A stretch of 64,000 nt of DNA from Williamsia herbipolensis (GCF_000964005.1 NZ_JXYP01000010.1:153048-217047); one strand, 5' to 3'. Counted from the first letter of the stretch, positions 17,926-26,595 are shown. Program-made: numbers and translations. Notes: generated from the letters alone by a model not told the origin.

Positions 17926-18786
17926 TCAGCGGGACTTGCGGTTTCGGCCCTTGTGTAGCGCGGCGTAGGTGAGTCCGCCGGCCACGACGGCGCCGACACC
18001 GACGGCCGCGGCACCCGTGAGCGTGCCGCGCGACGGCGCGCCGGGGATGCGCTCGCGCAGCGACACCGGGCGGGAGAACGTGAGCACGGGCCAGCCGTGA
18101 GTCGCTGCGGCCCTGCGCAACTGGCGATCGGGGTTGACCGCGGTGGGGTGACCGACCGCGGCGAGCATCGGGAGGTCGGTGATGGAGTCGGAGTACGCGA
18201 AACACGCCTCGAGGTCGTATCCGCGTCGCGCGGCGAGTTCCTCCATCGCTGTCACCTTGCCGTCGCCGTAGCAGTAGAACTCCACCTCACCGGAGTAGTG
18301 CCCGTCGACGACCTCCATGCGACTGGCCACGGTGGTGTCGACGCCGAGCATCTCGCCGATGGGCTCCACGATCTCGCTGCCCGACGCCGACACGATCACC
18401 ACGTCGTGTCCGCGGGCGCGGTGGCCGGCGATGAGGTCGGTGGCCTCGGCGAACACCAGCGGGTCGACGATGTCGTGCAGCGTCTCGGCGACGATGCCCC
18501 GCACCTGATCGACGTCCCACCCGGCGCACATCTGGGTGACGTGCCTGCGCAGCCGCTCCACCTGGTCACGATCGGCGGCGGTCAGCAGGAACAAGAACTG
18601 CGCATAACTGGATTTCAGAACCGCCCGACGATTGATCAGTCCTTCGTCGAAGAATGGGCGAGAAAATGCGAGCGTGCTCGACTTCGCGATGATTGTTTTG
18701 TCGAGGTCGAAAAATGCGGCGACCGAGGTGTCGGCGGCGCCTGCCGACCTCGGGACACCGTCTCGGCCGGGCGGGGTCACGGTCAC
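17926..18786 (-). CDS. HAD-IB family hydrolase (SerB-like phosphatase), Rv3661 orthologue
   Basis: 286 residues from the GTG at 18786; M. tuberculosis Rv3661 is about the same length, and a further 17 upstream codons are not convincing. HAD motifs: I, FFDLDKT with the nucleophile and acid aspartates; II, VIVSASGSEIV; III/IV, the Lys in GDGKVTAM and YSDSITDLPML. The cap region is the SerB/PSPase type. The final 30 residues include a hydrophobic segment and a basic tail (HKGRNRKSR), which may tether it to the membrane. The substrate is unknown, probably a phosphomonoester or phospholipid-like molecule. It is flanked by two small-RNA genes. Confidence 0.9.
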   Translation of the reverse strand: MTVTPPGRDGVPRSAGAADTSVAAFFDLDKTIIAKSSTLAFSRPFFDEGLINRRAVLKSSYAQFLFLLTAADRDQVERLRRHVTQMCAGWDVDQVRGIVAETLHDIVDPLVFAEATDLIAGHRARGHDVVIVSASGSEIVEPIGEMLGVDTTVASRMEVVDGHYSGEVEFYCYGDGKVTAMEELAARRGYDLEACFAYSDSITDLPMLAAVGHPTAVNPDRQLRRAAATHGWPVLTFSRPVSLRERIPGAPSRGTLTGAAAVGVGAVVAGGLTYAALHKGRNRKSR

Positions 18787-18898
18787 CAGCCGAGCGTACG
18801 TCCCCGGCGGCCTCACGGCGCGGTGCTGGTGGGGCACACCTCGAGGTTTCGTCTGGTCAGGCGCCGAAAACTACCCGGGGGTAACAACCGTCGGTAAC

Positions 18899-18929
18899 TT
18901 GCATTACACCGCGCGGCGGTGTGTATAGT
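18899..18929 (+). promoter_or_regulatory. Promoter of the 6C-type RNA with an internal palindrome
   Basis: TTGCAT (18899-18904) and TATAGT (18924-18929) are spaced 19 bases apart, slightly long. Between them ACACCGC-GCG-GCGGTGT (18906-18922) is a perfect 7+3+7 inverted repeat, well placed for a repressor or activator. The good -10 element predicts a start near 18937. Confidence 0.55.
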
Positions 18930-18936
18930 TGTTCTT

Positions 18937-19030
18937 ACCCGGTTCATCCGGGGCTTTCAGCCCGACCCCCCGGGGCTGAAACGCGACGACCCTGGCCTCC
19001 TCCCCCCCTGGCCGGGGTCGTCCTCTATTT
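18937..19030 (+). ncRNA. 6C-type small RNA (B11-like)
   Basis: Two adjacent hairpins carry C-rich loops, the hallmark of the actinobacterial 6C RNA family. The first has arms TTTCAGCCC (18955-18963) and GGGCTGAAA (18973-18981) around a loop with six C (18966-18971). The second has arms ACGACCC..GGCC (18986-18997) and GGCC..GGGTCGT (19010-19021) around seven C (19002-19008), followed by CCTCTATTT, which makes it a terminator. The predicted length of about 94 bases and the location between the HAD gene and ssd, on the ssd strand, match B11 of M. tuberculosis. 6C RNAs act through their C-rich loops on G-rich mRNA sites. Confidence 0.82.
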
Positions 19031-19232
19031 GCGGCCCTTTTTCGAGCATTGCCGCTGGTGCAGATCTCTTTTTCTCAACATCTGTCATGCTGCGTTTTCT
19101 CGTGATGTCCAGTGCACAGGTGTACCGATTGTTCGACACAGTTGTGCACAGATGTCGACTCATCCACACAGTCGCCCTGTTCTCGGGGTCGACGGGCTCG
19201 GTGCATGGGTGTGCACAGCGATCATCGTCGCC

Positions 19233-20333
19233 ATGACCGATCACTCGCCCATCCCCGATCGACGACTCGGGACCGATCAACTCCTCGCGCTCGTCGGCGT
19301 GGAGCTGCGCGACGACGTCGCGCGCTGCGCCGCGGCGGCCGGCTACCAGGTGGTCGACGCCACTGCCGCGACCGCGCGTCGTGCGTGGTCGGAGTCGGCG
19401 GCCGTGGTCGTCGACGCGGCGGCGGCCCGCGAGCTGATCGCGCTGGGGTGGCCACGACGGCGATCGGTACTGGTCGTGGGACCCGCCGAGGTCGATCCCG
19501 GGCTCTGGCGCGCCGCGCTCACCCTCGGCGCCGAGGACGGACTGGTCCTGCCGGCCGACGAGCACGCCGTCGTCGGTGCGCTCAGCCGGTATCGAGCGCC
19601 ACGACGTCGCGCGGGCGCGGCCGTCGCGGTCCTGGGTGGCCACGGCGGGGCCGGTGCCTCGGTGCTGGCGGCCGCGGTCGCCACGCGGGCGGTCGATGAC
19701 CTGTCCGGATCGGCGCTGCTGCTCGACCTCGACGAGCTCGGCGGCGGCATCGACCTGATCTTCGGGGTCGAGGATTCCGCCGGGCTCAGATGGCCCGATC
19801 TCACCCTCGACGGCGGCGCGGTGTTCGCCGACAGCCTCCACGCGGCCGTGCCGCACGCCGCCCCGGGTCTCGCGCTGTTGTGCCCGCGCCGAGGGGTCGA
19901 CCATCGCATCGGTGTGGATGCGGCCGTCGCGGTCATCGAGGCCGGTCGCGACAGCGGCGACGTGGTGGTCGTCGACCTGCCCCGCGCCACCGATTCGGTC
20001 TGCCGGGCCGTCGTCGAGTGCGTCGACCTGGTGGTCGTCGTGACCACCGCGACCGTGCGCGGCTGTGCGGCCGCCAGGGAGACCGTCACCCGATGGCGTC
20101 CGGTGACCGACCGTCTCGGACTGGTGGTGCGCGGACCCGCGCCCGGCGGACTCACCGCCTCACAGATCGCGACCATCGTCGACATCGACCTTCTCGCCGC
20201 ACTCCGTCCACAACGACACCTCGCCGTCGCCATCGAGTCGGGCCGACTCCCACTCGGCCGCCGTTCACCGCTCGGTGCGGCTGCCGACGCCGTGCTCGAT
20301 CGTGTCCTCGACGTGGCCGGACTCGCGGCATGA
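19233..20333 (+). CDS. ssd: Septum-site-determining-like P-loop protein Ssd (CpaE/MinD-like) of the tad locus
   Basis: 366 residues from the ATG at 19233. The N-terminal 120 residues form a degenerate receiver-like domain. From about 125 a MinD/ParA-like fold begins with VLGGHGGAGASVLAAAVA, a deviant Walker A in which Ala-Ser replaces the usual Lys-Thr/Ser. It continues with LLLDLDELGGGIDLIFG and VVVVDLPRATDSVCR. In Tad systems the CpaE protein localises the pilus machine; the mycobacterial Ssd is also reported to affect septum formation. The stop overlaps the tadA start (ATGA). Confidence 0.88.
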   Translation: MTDHSPIPDRRLGTDQLLALVGVELRDDVARCAAAAGYQVVDATAATARRAWSESAAVVVDAAAARELIALGWPRRRSVLVVGPAEVDPGLWRAALTLGAEDGLVLPADEHAVVGALSRYRAPRRRAGAAVAVLGGHGGAGASVLAAAVATRAVDDLSGSALLLDLDELGGGIDLIFGVEDSAGLRWPDLTLDGGAVFADSLHAAVPHAAPGLALLCPRRGVDHRIGVDAAVAVIEAGRDSGDVVVVDLPRATDSVCRAVVECVDLVVVVTTATVRGCAAARETVTRWRPVTDRLGLVVRGPAPGGLTASQIATIVDIDLLAALRPQRHLAVAIESGRLPLGRRSPLGAAADAVLDRVLDVAGLAA

Positions 20334-21520
20334 GCAGTCCCGAGTCGAGATCGGACCTGCTGATCCGTGTGCGTGAGCGTCTTGCCGCCGAGTCGGCGGA
20401 TCCCACCCCGCAGGTGATGGCCGATGCCGTGCGGGCCGAATCGGGCGGAGTCCTCGGCGACACCGACCTCCTCGAGGCCCTGCGCTTCCTGCAGACCGAG
20501 CTCGTCGGCGCCGGACGGCTCGAGCACCTGCTGTCCGATCCCGACGTCGCCGACATCCTCGTCGTCGGCCCCGACCAGGTGTGGGTCGACCGAGGGAGAG
20601 GCCTCGTACCGAGCGCCGTGCGGTTCGACGACGACGCCGCGGTCCGACGCCTCGCCGTCCGCCTGGCGCTCGGGGCGGGCAAACGACTCGACGACGCGGC
20701 GCCATGGGTGGACGGCCAGCTCAGCAATGTGGGCCGTCGCGGCTACAGCGTGCGCCTGCACGCCGTCATCCCACCGATCAGCGTTGACGGCACCTGCCTG
20801 TCGCTGCGGGTGTTGCGCCCGGCCACCCAACACCTCGGGGCGCTCGTCGAACGCGGGGCCGTACCGCCGGAGATCGCCGAGCTCGTCGAGGCGATCGTCG
20901 CCGCACGCCTGGCGTTCCTCGTGGTGGGCGGTACCGGGGCAGGCAAGACGACGTTGTTGAGCGCCATGCTCGGCCGCGTCGATCCGGCCGAGCGGATCCT
21001 CGTCGTCGAGGACGCCGTCGAACTCGCGCCCGCCCACCCGCACGTGGTGCGCCTCGTCGCCAGGACCGCGAATGTCGAGGGCGCCGGCGCGGTCGCCGTC
21101 CGCGATCTGGTGCGCCAGGCCCTGCGGATGCGGCCGGACCGCATCGTGGTCGGCGAGGTCCGCGGGCCCGAGGTCGTCGACCTGCTGACCGCACTGAACA
21201 CCGGTCACGAGGGCTGCGCGGGAACGCTCCACGCGAACTCCGGGGCGGAGGTCCCCGCGCGGATGGAGGCGCTCGCCGCCCTCGGCGGAATGGATCGCAC
21301 CGCGCTGCACAGTCAGCTCGCGGCCGCGGTCCATGTGGTGGTCGTGGTGGCGCGTGATGCCGACGGTCACCGCGGTGTCGCCGAGATCGGGATGGTCGAT
21401 CGCGGTGCCGACGGATGGGTGCACATCGAGCCGGTCTGGCGTCGCGACACCGGGTTCGGATCCGCTGTGGATCGCCTGCGCACGGTGATGGCGCAGCGCT
21501 GCACCGGGATCGCGCGGTGA
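20330..21520 (+). CDS. tadA: Flp/Tad pilus assembly ATPase TadA (CpaF)
   Basis: 396 residues. An N-terminal helical domain precedes the secretion ATPase. Walker A GGTGAGKTT lies at residues 200-208, and further on come VVEDAVELAP, RMRPDRIVVGEVRGPE (Walker B region) and GHEGCAGTLHANS with its histidine box. It supplies energy for Flp pilus assembly as a cytoplasmic hexamer. It overlaps ssd (ATGA) and tadB (GTGA), so the four genes are one translationally coupled unit. Confidence 0.94.
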   Translation: MSSPESRSDLLIRVRERLAAESADPTPQVMADAVRAESGGVLGDTDLLEALRFLQTELVGAGRLEHLLSDPDVADILVVGPDQVWVDRGRGLVPSAVRFDDDAAVRRLAVRLALGAGKRLDDAAPWVDGQLSNVGRRGYSVRLHAVIPPISVDGTCLSLRVLRPATQHLGALVERGAVPPEIAELVEAIVAARLAFLVVGGTGAGKTTLLSAMLGRVDPAERILVVEDAVELAPAHPHVVRLVARTANVEGAGAVAVRDLVRQALRMRPDRIVVGEVRGPEVVDLLTALNTGHEGCAGTLHANSGAEVPARMEALAALGGMDRTALHSQLAAAVHVVVVVARDADGHRGVAEIGMVDRGADGWVHIEPVWRRDTGFGSAVDRLRTVMAQRCTGIAR

Positions 21521-22341
21521 GTGCCGTGGCGGCGGCGGTGGCCGCACTGCTGCTGCTGTGGCCGCACGCGCGACCGACCAGCCGTATCCGGGGCCTCGCG
21601 CCCGAGCAGACGCGACGGCGGACGAGCGTCCCGCTCGGCGTGCTCGCCGCCGGTGGTGCGGCCCTCGCCGCGGTCGTGGCGTTCGGTCTGTCGGCGGGCG
21701 TGGCCGCGACGATCGTCGGTGTCTCGTTGCTGCACCGCGCGGGCCTGCGTCGGCGCGAACGAACCGACTCGGCGGCCCTCGGCCTCCTGCTCGACGCCGT
21801 CGCGGTGATGATCGCCGAACTGTCGGTCGGCGCCCACCCGGCGCGCGCGTGCCGTCAGGCCGCCGACGATGTCGCCGCGGCGTGCGATGTGGCGCAGCGT
21901 GATTCACCGGGATCGGTCGTGTCGGTGGTCACGAGAATGGCCGGTCGAGCCGAACTCGGCGGCGATGTCGCGGCCGGTGTCGAGAACGCCGGCGCGGTGC
22001 ACCAGTCGTCGTGGGATCGGGTCGCCGTCGCCTGGCGCACCGCCGAACAGCAGGGCCTGCCGATGGCCGACCTGCTCTCGGCGGTCCGAGACGATCTCGT
22101 CGCTCGACGTCGCTTCACCGAACGCACCCGCGCAGCGCTCGCCGGTGCCCGAGCGACGGCGACGGTGCTGGCCTTCCTCCCGGTCCTCGGGATCGGTCTC
22201 GGCCAGGCGATGGGCGCGTCACCGCTCGCCGTGCTCACCGGCGGCGGCCTCGGCGGCATCCTGCTGGTGATCGGTGTGGGTCTGGTCGCCGTCGGTCTGT
22301 GGTGGACCGAGAAGATCACCGCGAAGGTGATGACACCGTGA
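21517..22341 (+). CDS. tadB: Tad membrane platform protein TadB
   Basis: 274 residues from a GTG overlapping the tadA stop. It has hydrophobic spans at about 3-16 and 45-75, then a cytoplasmic T2SSF/GspF helical domain (LLDAVAVMIAELSVGAHPARACRQAADDVA ... AVAWRTAEQQGLPMADLLSAVRDDL), then two C-terminal spans. It forms the inner-membrane platform with TadC around which TadA works. The stop overlaps the next start (GTGA). Confidence 0.88.
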   Translation: MSAVAAAVAALLLLWPHARPTSRIRGLAPEQTRRRTSVPLGVLAAGGAALAAVVAFGLSAGVAATIVGVSLLHRAGLRRRERTDSAALGLLLDAVAVMIAELSVGAHPARACRQAADDVAAACDVAQRDSPGSVVSVVTRMAGRAELGGDVAAGVENAGAVHQSSWDRVAVAWRTAEQQGLPMADLLSAVRDDLVARRRFTERTRAALAGARATATVLAFLPVLGIGLGQAMGASPLAVLTGGGLGGILLVIGVGLVAVGLWWTEKITAKVMTP

Positions 22342-22934
22342 CCGTCTCCTGGATCGTGGCCGGAATGGCAGCTGCGGTCGGACTTCTCGTGATGCCGCCC
22401 CCTGGATGGACGGTGTTCCGGATCGCGCCTCCACCCCCTCCGGACCGCAGCCCGCGCTGGCTCGGTGTCACGCGGCCTCGCGACGACCCGTTCGCCACCG
22501 CCGCCGGGTACGACCTCTTCGCGGTGTGTCTGCGAGCCGGGATGCCGGTCGCCTCGGCCGCGGCGGTGGTCGCGCGATCGGCGCCGCCCGGTCTCGAGGC
22601 GACACTCACCCGGGCCGCGGAACTGCTCGCGCTCGGTGCCGACCCGGCCCAGGCGTGGGAGACCCCCGAGAACGCCGGACCGGCGGCGACGTCGCTGTGC
22701 GCCATGGCCCGTCGCTCCGCGCGTGCCGGCTCGTCGCCGGTGCGCGGGCTCGGCGAACTGGCCGAGGCCGAACGGGCCGCCGCCCAGGACAACGCCGCTG
22801 CGGCCGCCGAGCGCGCCGGGGTCGCCATCTCCGGGCCGCTCGGCCTGTGTTTCCTGCCCGCGTTCGTCTGCCTCGGCATCGTGCCGGTGGTGATCGGACT
22901 CGCGGGCCGAGTTCTCGGCGGAGGGGTGCTGTGA
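22338..22934 (+). CDS. tadC: Tad membrane platform protein TadC
   Basis: 198 residues from a GTG. A hydrophobic N-terminus and a proline-rich stretch (IAPPPPPDRSPR) precede a second T2SSF-like helical domain with FAVCLRAGMPVASAAAVVARSAPPG and LGELAEAERAAAQDNAAAAAERAG. Two C-terminal spans follow (ISGPLGLCFLPAFVCLGIVPVVIG). It is short compared with classical TadC, as is usual in mycobacteria (Rv3657c). The stop is 67 bases before the DUF4244 pilin gene. Confidence 0.85.
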   Translation: MTVSWIVAGMAAAVGLLVMPPPGWTVFRIAPPPPPDRSPRWLGVTRPRDDPFATAAGYDLFAVCLRAGMPVASAAAVVARSAPPGLEATLTRAAELLALGADPAQAWETPENAGPAATSLCAMARRSARAGSSPVRGLGELAEAERAAAQDNAAAAAERAGVAISGPLGLCFLPAFVCLGIVPVVIGLAGRVLGGGVL

Positions 22935-23001
22935 ACGCACCGGCTCCGACCGATCCAGAACGCGGCGGAGACCTCCGTCGCGCATCACCAGGGGAGAAAC
23001 G

Positions 23002-23208
23002 ATGAGCACCAGATGGATTCGAGACCTGCAGACGCAGATCATGATCGCGGCCACCGACGAGGACGGAATGTCGACCGCCGAGTACGCGATCGGCACGATC
23101 GCCGCCGCGGCCTTCGGGGCGATTCTGTACACGGTGGTCACCGGCGACAACATCGTGTTGAGCCTGACCGGGATCATCACCAAGGCGTTGAACACCGCGG
23201 TGGGGTAG
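23002..23208 (+). CDS. DUF4244 Flp-type prepilin-like protein (Rv3656c orthologue)
   Basis: 68 residues, with GGGGAGAAACG before the ATG. A hydrophilic leader ends in DEDGMSTAEYA; cleavage after the Gly would leave M-S-T-A-E, with Glu at +5, the prepilin-peptidase pattern. A hydrophobic helix (AIGTIAAAAFGAILYTVVTG) and a short tail follow. The size, position after tadC and motif match the mycobacterial DUF4244 pilin. It is the likely structural subunit of the Flp-like fibre. No prepilin peptidase gene is in the window. Confidence 0.88.
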   Translation: MSTRWIRDLQTQIMIAATDEDGMSTAEYAIGTIAAAAFGAILYTVVTGDNIVLSLTGIITKALNTAVG

Positions 23209-23362
23209 CGCCACGCCCCGTCTCGCTCACGCCCGCACTCGCGGGCGTGGGCGGGACTCAGCGGTTTGTCCACCTCGCACGGCGAGGATGAACCCGTGTG
23301 GTCGTATAGCGTGCGCTGTATGCGATTCGAGGCTGCGGACGCGTGGAGGACCAGTCGAGCCG

Positions 23363-23959
23363 ATGACCTCATCGAGAATGGCTGACCCAGGCCGCCCCGC
23401 GATCGACCTTCTGATCCATCTGGTCACACCTCCATCCGACGGTGGAGTCGACGGCGTCGATTGGGATCGATTCGGCGACGTACTCGGATTCGAGGCACCG
23501 TCGGACTACCGAGAAATTGTCGCCCGATATGGGGTGGGCTGGTTCTCGGGGGAATTCTTCGTGTTCGCTCCGGGCGGCGAAGAAGGCCAGAACATCTACG
23601 ACGAGAACCAGACGATGATGGACATCATCGGCGACCCGCAGTGGCAGGAATCAGCCGACGAGACCGGCGAACAGTGGCTGAATCCGGACGGCGCAACGAC
23701 ATTGATCGACCTGTCGGACCCCCGCGAGATGTTCGCGCCGTGGGGCGGAGGATCTGATGGCGCCTACGGCTTCTGGCACAAGGTCGGGGACGACCCCGAC
23801 AGGTGGCCTGTGGCCTACACCGACCTCGCGGGATCGTGGCTGTACGACCGCGGTGGGCTGGCGTCGTTCCTGGTGTCCGCGCTGACCGGCCGATTTCCCG
23901 AGGACAAGATCCACCCAGTGGTCTGGGAGTCTCCCGAGTTCATCCGGTTCCCGAACTGA
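23363..23959 (+). CDS. SUKH (SMI1/KNR4) superfamily protein, orphan immunity-type
   Basis: 198 residues from the ATG at 23363; starts at 23288 and 23378 are also in frame. Residues 30-75 have the SUKH signature VDWDRFGDVLGFEAPSDYREIVARYG, then an acidic, aromatic-rich region and a C-terminal WPVAYTDLAGSWLYDRGGLASFL. The family neutralises nuclease and deaminase toxins of polymorphic toxin systems. No toxin or secretion partner lies next to it; it sits just after the DUF4244 pilin gene, at the edge of the region that splits the tad locus. Acquired immunity or a domesticated role are both possible. Confidence 0.75.
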   Translation: MTSSRMADPGRPAIDLLIHLVTPPSDGGVDGVDWDRFGDVLGFEAPSDYREIVARYGVGWFSGEFFVFAPGGEEGQNIYDENQTMMDIIGDPQWQESADETGEQWLNPDGATTLIDLSDPREMFAPWGGGSDGAYGFWHKVGDDPDRWPVAYTDLAGSWLYDRGGLASFLVSALTGRFPEDKIHPVVWESPEFIRFPN

Positions 23960-23971
23960 TCGCGTCGGGTC

Positions 23972-24775
23972 TCAGCGGATGTCGACCTGCTTGCCGGTGC
24001 TGTCGCGCTCCTCGGTGCCGTACCAGGCGGCGAACTCCTTGACGCCCACAGCCTTCAGTCGGCGAAGGGAGATGTAGACGACCGCCTTGGGGGCGAGTGC
24101 GAGTCCACGTTTGTCGGTGATGGCGCGGACGCGCCGCTGCAGCATGTCGTCCTCGTTGGCCTCGTCGATCCGCACCCGCGGGAAGCCACCGCTGGTGAGG
24201 TAGATGTCGGCGTCGAATGCCATGTTCCCGCCGCACACCGCGAAGCTGCGTCGGTTCGCGTCGGCCTCGTGACGGGTCGCCCACCACTGCAGCAGATGAC
24301 CCAGCCGCCAGAAGGTGCCGACCGCGTTGAAGACGTACCCGGTCGACCCTTCGTCGGTGCGGGCGCGCAGGCGTCCGGCGACCAATCGTTTTCCGTCGAG
24401 GAGCGGTGTGATGACGCGGCTCAACCAGTCCGTGCGTGGGAGGCAGTCGGCGTCGGTACGGGCGACATAGTGTGCGCCGGTGGCGATCGCGTGCCGTGCG
24501 GCGGTGTCGACCGCGCAGCCCGTGCCCTTCTCGCTCTCGGTGATGAGCTCGACCGGGACGCGGGGGTTCGACGCGATGTGCGCCGCGACGACGTCGCGCG
24601 TGCCGTCGGTGCTCGCGTTGTCGACCACGATCACCCGGAACGTGTCGAGTACGCGGCCGTCGCCGACCACCCGGAACTCTTGGCGGTCCAGGGCCCGCAG
24701 CGTGTGCGCTATGTATTTCTCCTCGTTGTGGGCCGGAACGATGACCGCCACAACGGATTTCTGTTCGACCGTCAC
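23972..24775 (-). CDS. GT2-family glycosyltransferase, paralogue 1
   Basis: 267 residues from the GTG at 24775; the frame is open further upstream but the first 46 codons are not conserved among the paralogues. GT-A fold motifs: VAVIVPAHNEEKYIAHTLRAL, VIVVDNASTDGT, the sugar-nucleotide/metal motif ARTDADCLP, and GGNMAFDADIY. The C-terminus LRRLKAVGVKEFAAWYGTEE ending in VDIR is shared with its two neighbours. No membrane span is seen, so it acts at the cytoplasmic face. Donor and acceptor are unknown. Confidence 0.85.
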   Translation of the reverse strand: MTVEQKSVVAVIVPAHNEEKYIAHTLRALDRQEFRVVGDGRVLDTFRVIVVDNASTDGTRDVVAAHIASNPRVPVELITESEKGTGCAVDTAARHAIATGAHYVARTDADCLPRTDWLSRVITPLLDGKRLVAGRLRARTDEGSTGYVFNAVGTFWRLGHLLQWWATRHEADANRRSFAVCGGNMAFDADIYLTSGGFPRVRIDEANEDDMLQRRVRAITDKRGLALAPKAVVYISLRRLKAVGVKEFAAWYGTEERDSTGKQVDIR

Positions 24776-24939
24776 GCAGAACCTGCTGCCGGGCGCACGC
24801 CAGTGTGCATGTCGAAATGTAAACACGAGGTTGCGTAATTCGCCGCAATTTTCAGATGAACACGTCAGAAATTGTGAAACGCGACGAACCTGACGTCCGT
24901 ACGCGGTGACCACGGGTCCCGTCGAGCCCAGCCATCCGG

Positions 24940-25743
24940 TCAGCGGATGTCGATCTGCTTTCCGGTGGTGTCGCGGTCGTCGGTGCCGTACCAGGCGATG
25001 TAGTCCTTGGCGCCGAGTCCCTGCAGACGGCGCAGCGACATGAAGACGACGGCATCCTTGGCCAGGGCGATCGCGTCACCGCCGGCGACCTTGCGCACAC
25101 GGACCTGCAGCACGTGGTCCTCGTCCTCGTCGTCGATCTTCGTGCGCGGGAAGCCGCCGCTGCGCTCGTAGATGTCGGCGTCGAACGCCATCGACGGTCC
25201 GCACACCGCGAAACTACGGCGCTCCTCGTCGGGCATGTTGCGCGTCTTCACCCAGTCGACGGCGTGGCCGACCCGCCACAGCGACCCGACCGCGTTGAAC
25301 ACCTTCGCCGTCGAGCCCTCGTCGGTGCGGGCGCGCAACCGTCCGCCCACCAGGCGCTTGCCCTGCAACAGCGGCCGCAGGAGGTTGTCGAGCCAGTCCG
25401 GTGCGGGAATGGTGTCGGCGTCGGTGCGGGCGATGAACACCGCGCCGCCGGCGATCGCGTGACGCGTCCCGGTGTCGACCGCGCAGCCGGTGCCCTTCTC
25501 GGTCTCGGTGATCAGCTCGAAGGGAAAATTCGTGCCCGCGGCGATGAAGTCACGGACGAGGTCGGCGGTGCGGTCGGTGCTGGCGTTGTCGACGACGATG
25601 ACGCGGAATCCCCCGAGCACCTCGCGCTGGAAGAGGCTGTCGAACCGTTGGTCGTCGAGGCCGCGCAGCGTGTCGAGGATGAACTTCTCCTCGTTGAACG
25701 CCGCGACGACCACAGCGACGCGGGGCGACCCGTTACCCGACAC
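24940..25743 (-). CDS. GT2-family glycosyltransferase, paralogue 2
   Basis: 267 residues, closely similar along its whole length to the genes on either side. Motifs: VAVVVAAFNEEKFILDTLRGL, VIVVDNASTDRT, ARTDADTIP, GPSMAFDADIY, and the end LRRLQGLGAKDYIAWYG with a final IDIR. It is 164 bases upstream of paralogue 1 on the same strand, and 51 bases downstream of paralogue 3. It probably has the same reaction type with altered specificity. Confidence 0.87.
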   Translation of the reverse strand: MSGNGSPRVAVVVAAFNEEKFILDTLRGLDDQRFDSLFQREVLGGFRVIVVDNASTDRTADLVRDFIAAGTNFPFELITETEKGTGCAVDTGTRHAIAGGAVFIARTDADTIPAPDWLDNLLRPLLQGKRLVGGRLRARTDEGSTAKVFNAVGSLWRVGHAVDWVKTRNMPDEERRSFAVCGPSMAFDADIYERSGGFPRTKIDDEDEDHVLQVRVRKVAGGDAIALAKDAVVFMSLRRLQGLGAKDYIAWYGTDDRDTTGKQIDIR

Positions 25744-25794
25744 GGGGACCAGTGAACACGATCGGGACGGCGGTGACCATCATCTGATCGACGC

Positions 25795-26595
25795 TCAGCG
25801 GACGTCGGCTTCCATGCTCTTCCCGGCGCCGTCGCGGTCGTGATACCAGGCGACGAAGTCCTTCACCCCGAAGGCCTCCAGGCGACGCAGGGAGGTGTAG
25901 ACGAGGGCGTCCTTCTGCAGAGCGATGGCGTCACCGCCGGCGACGTGCCGAACGCGCTGCTGCAGCACGTAGTCGTCGTCGAGGTCGCTCATGTTCGTGC
26001 GCGGGAAGCCACCGCACTCGGTGTAGATCTCGGCGTCGATCGCCATGTTGTTGCCGACGACGGCGAAGCTGCGCCGCTGATCGTCAGGACCGCGGCGGGT
26101 CCGCAGCCACTCGGCGGCGTGCCCGACACGCCACAGATGACCGATCGCGTTGAACGCGAACGAGGAGGTGCCCTCGTCACTGCGGGCCTTCACGCGTCCA
26201 CCCACGAGGTGCTTGCCCTCGAACAGGGGGATCAGCAGGTGGGCGAGCCAGTCGGTGGCCGGGAGCGAATCGGCGTCGGTGCGGGCGATGAACTTCGCGC
26301 CCAGCTCGATCGCCCGCTTGGCGCCCGAATCGGCCGCGCAACCGCTGCCCTTCTCGGTCTCGGTGATGATCTCGACGGGGAAGCGGGTGCCGGCCTCGAT
26401 GTAGGCGTTGACCAGCTCCGCGGTCGTGTCGGTGCTGTTGTTGTCGACCACGATCACCCGGAAACCGCCGAGAAGATCGCGGTGAACGGTGGAATCGAAC
26501 TCCTGGGCGTCGATCGCGCGCAGTGTGTCGAGGATGTAGTCCTGCTCGTTGTACACAGGGATGATCACGGCGACCGAGCATGTGCCTTGCGTCAT
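25795..26595 (-). CDS. GT2-family glycosyltransferase, paralogue 3
   Basis: 266 residues from the ATG at 26595. Motifs: VAVIIPVYNEQDYILDTLRAI, VIVVDNNSTDTT, ARTDADSLP, GNNMAIDAEIY, and the end LRRLEAFGVKDFVAWYHD with a final ADVR. It is the first of the three tandem genes on the minus strand and faces away from tadE (26750), with 154 bases between starts for both promoters. The conserved N- and C-termini show that the three arose by duplication. Confidence 0.87.
   Translation of the reverse strand: MTQGTCSVAVIIPVYNEQDYILDTLRAIDAQEFDSTVHRDLLGGFRVIVVDNNSTDTTAELVNAYIEAGTRFPVEIITETEKGSGCAADSGAKRAIELGAKFIARTDADSLPATDWLAHLLIPLFEGKHLVGGRVKARSDEGTSSFAFNAIGHLWRVGHAAEWLRTRRGPDDQRRSFAVVGNNMAIDAEIYTECGGFPRTNMSDLDDDYVLQQRVRHVAGGDAIALQKDALVYTSLRRLEAFGVKDFVAWYHDRDGAGKSMEADVR

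Noticed and set aside
18919..19236. Reading frames across the HAD-ssd gap
   Set aside because: They cover the promoter and C-loop hairpins of the 6C-type RNA and have no protein-like content.
19343..21907. 854-residue minus-strand frame opposite ssd-tadA
   Set aside because: Arg/Pro-rich shadow translation with no motif; the plus-strand genes are coupled and recognisable.
23972..26595. The three GT2 genes as an assembly duplication
   Set aside because: They differ throughout at the protein level and in spacing, so they are old paralogues.
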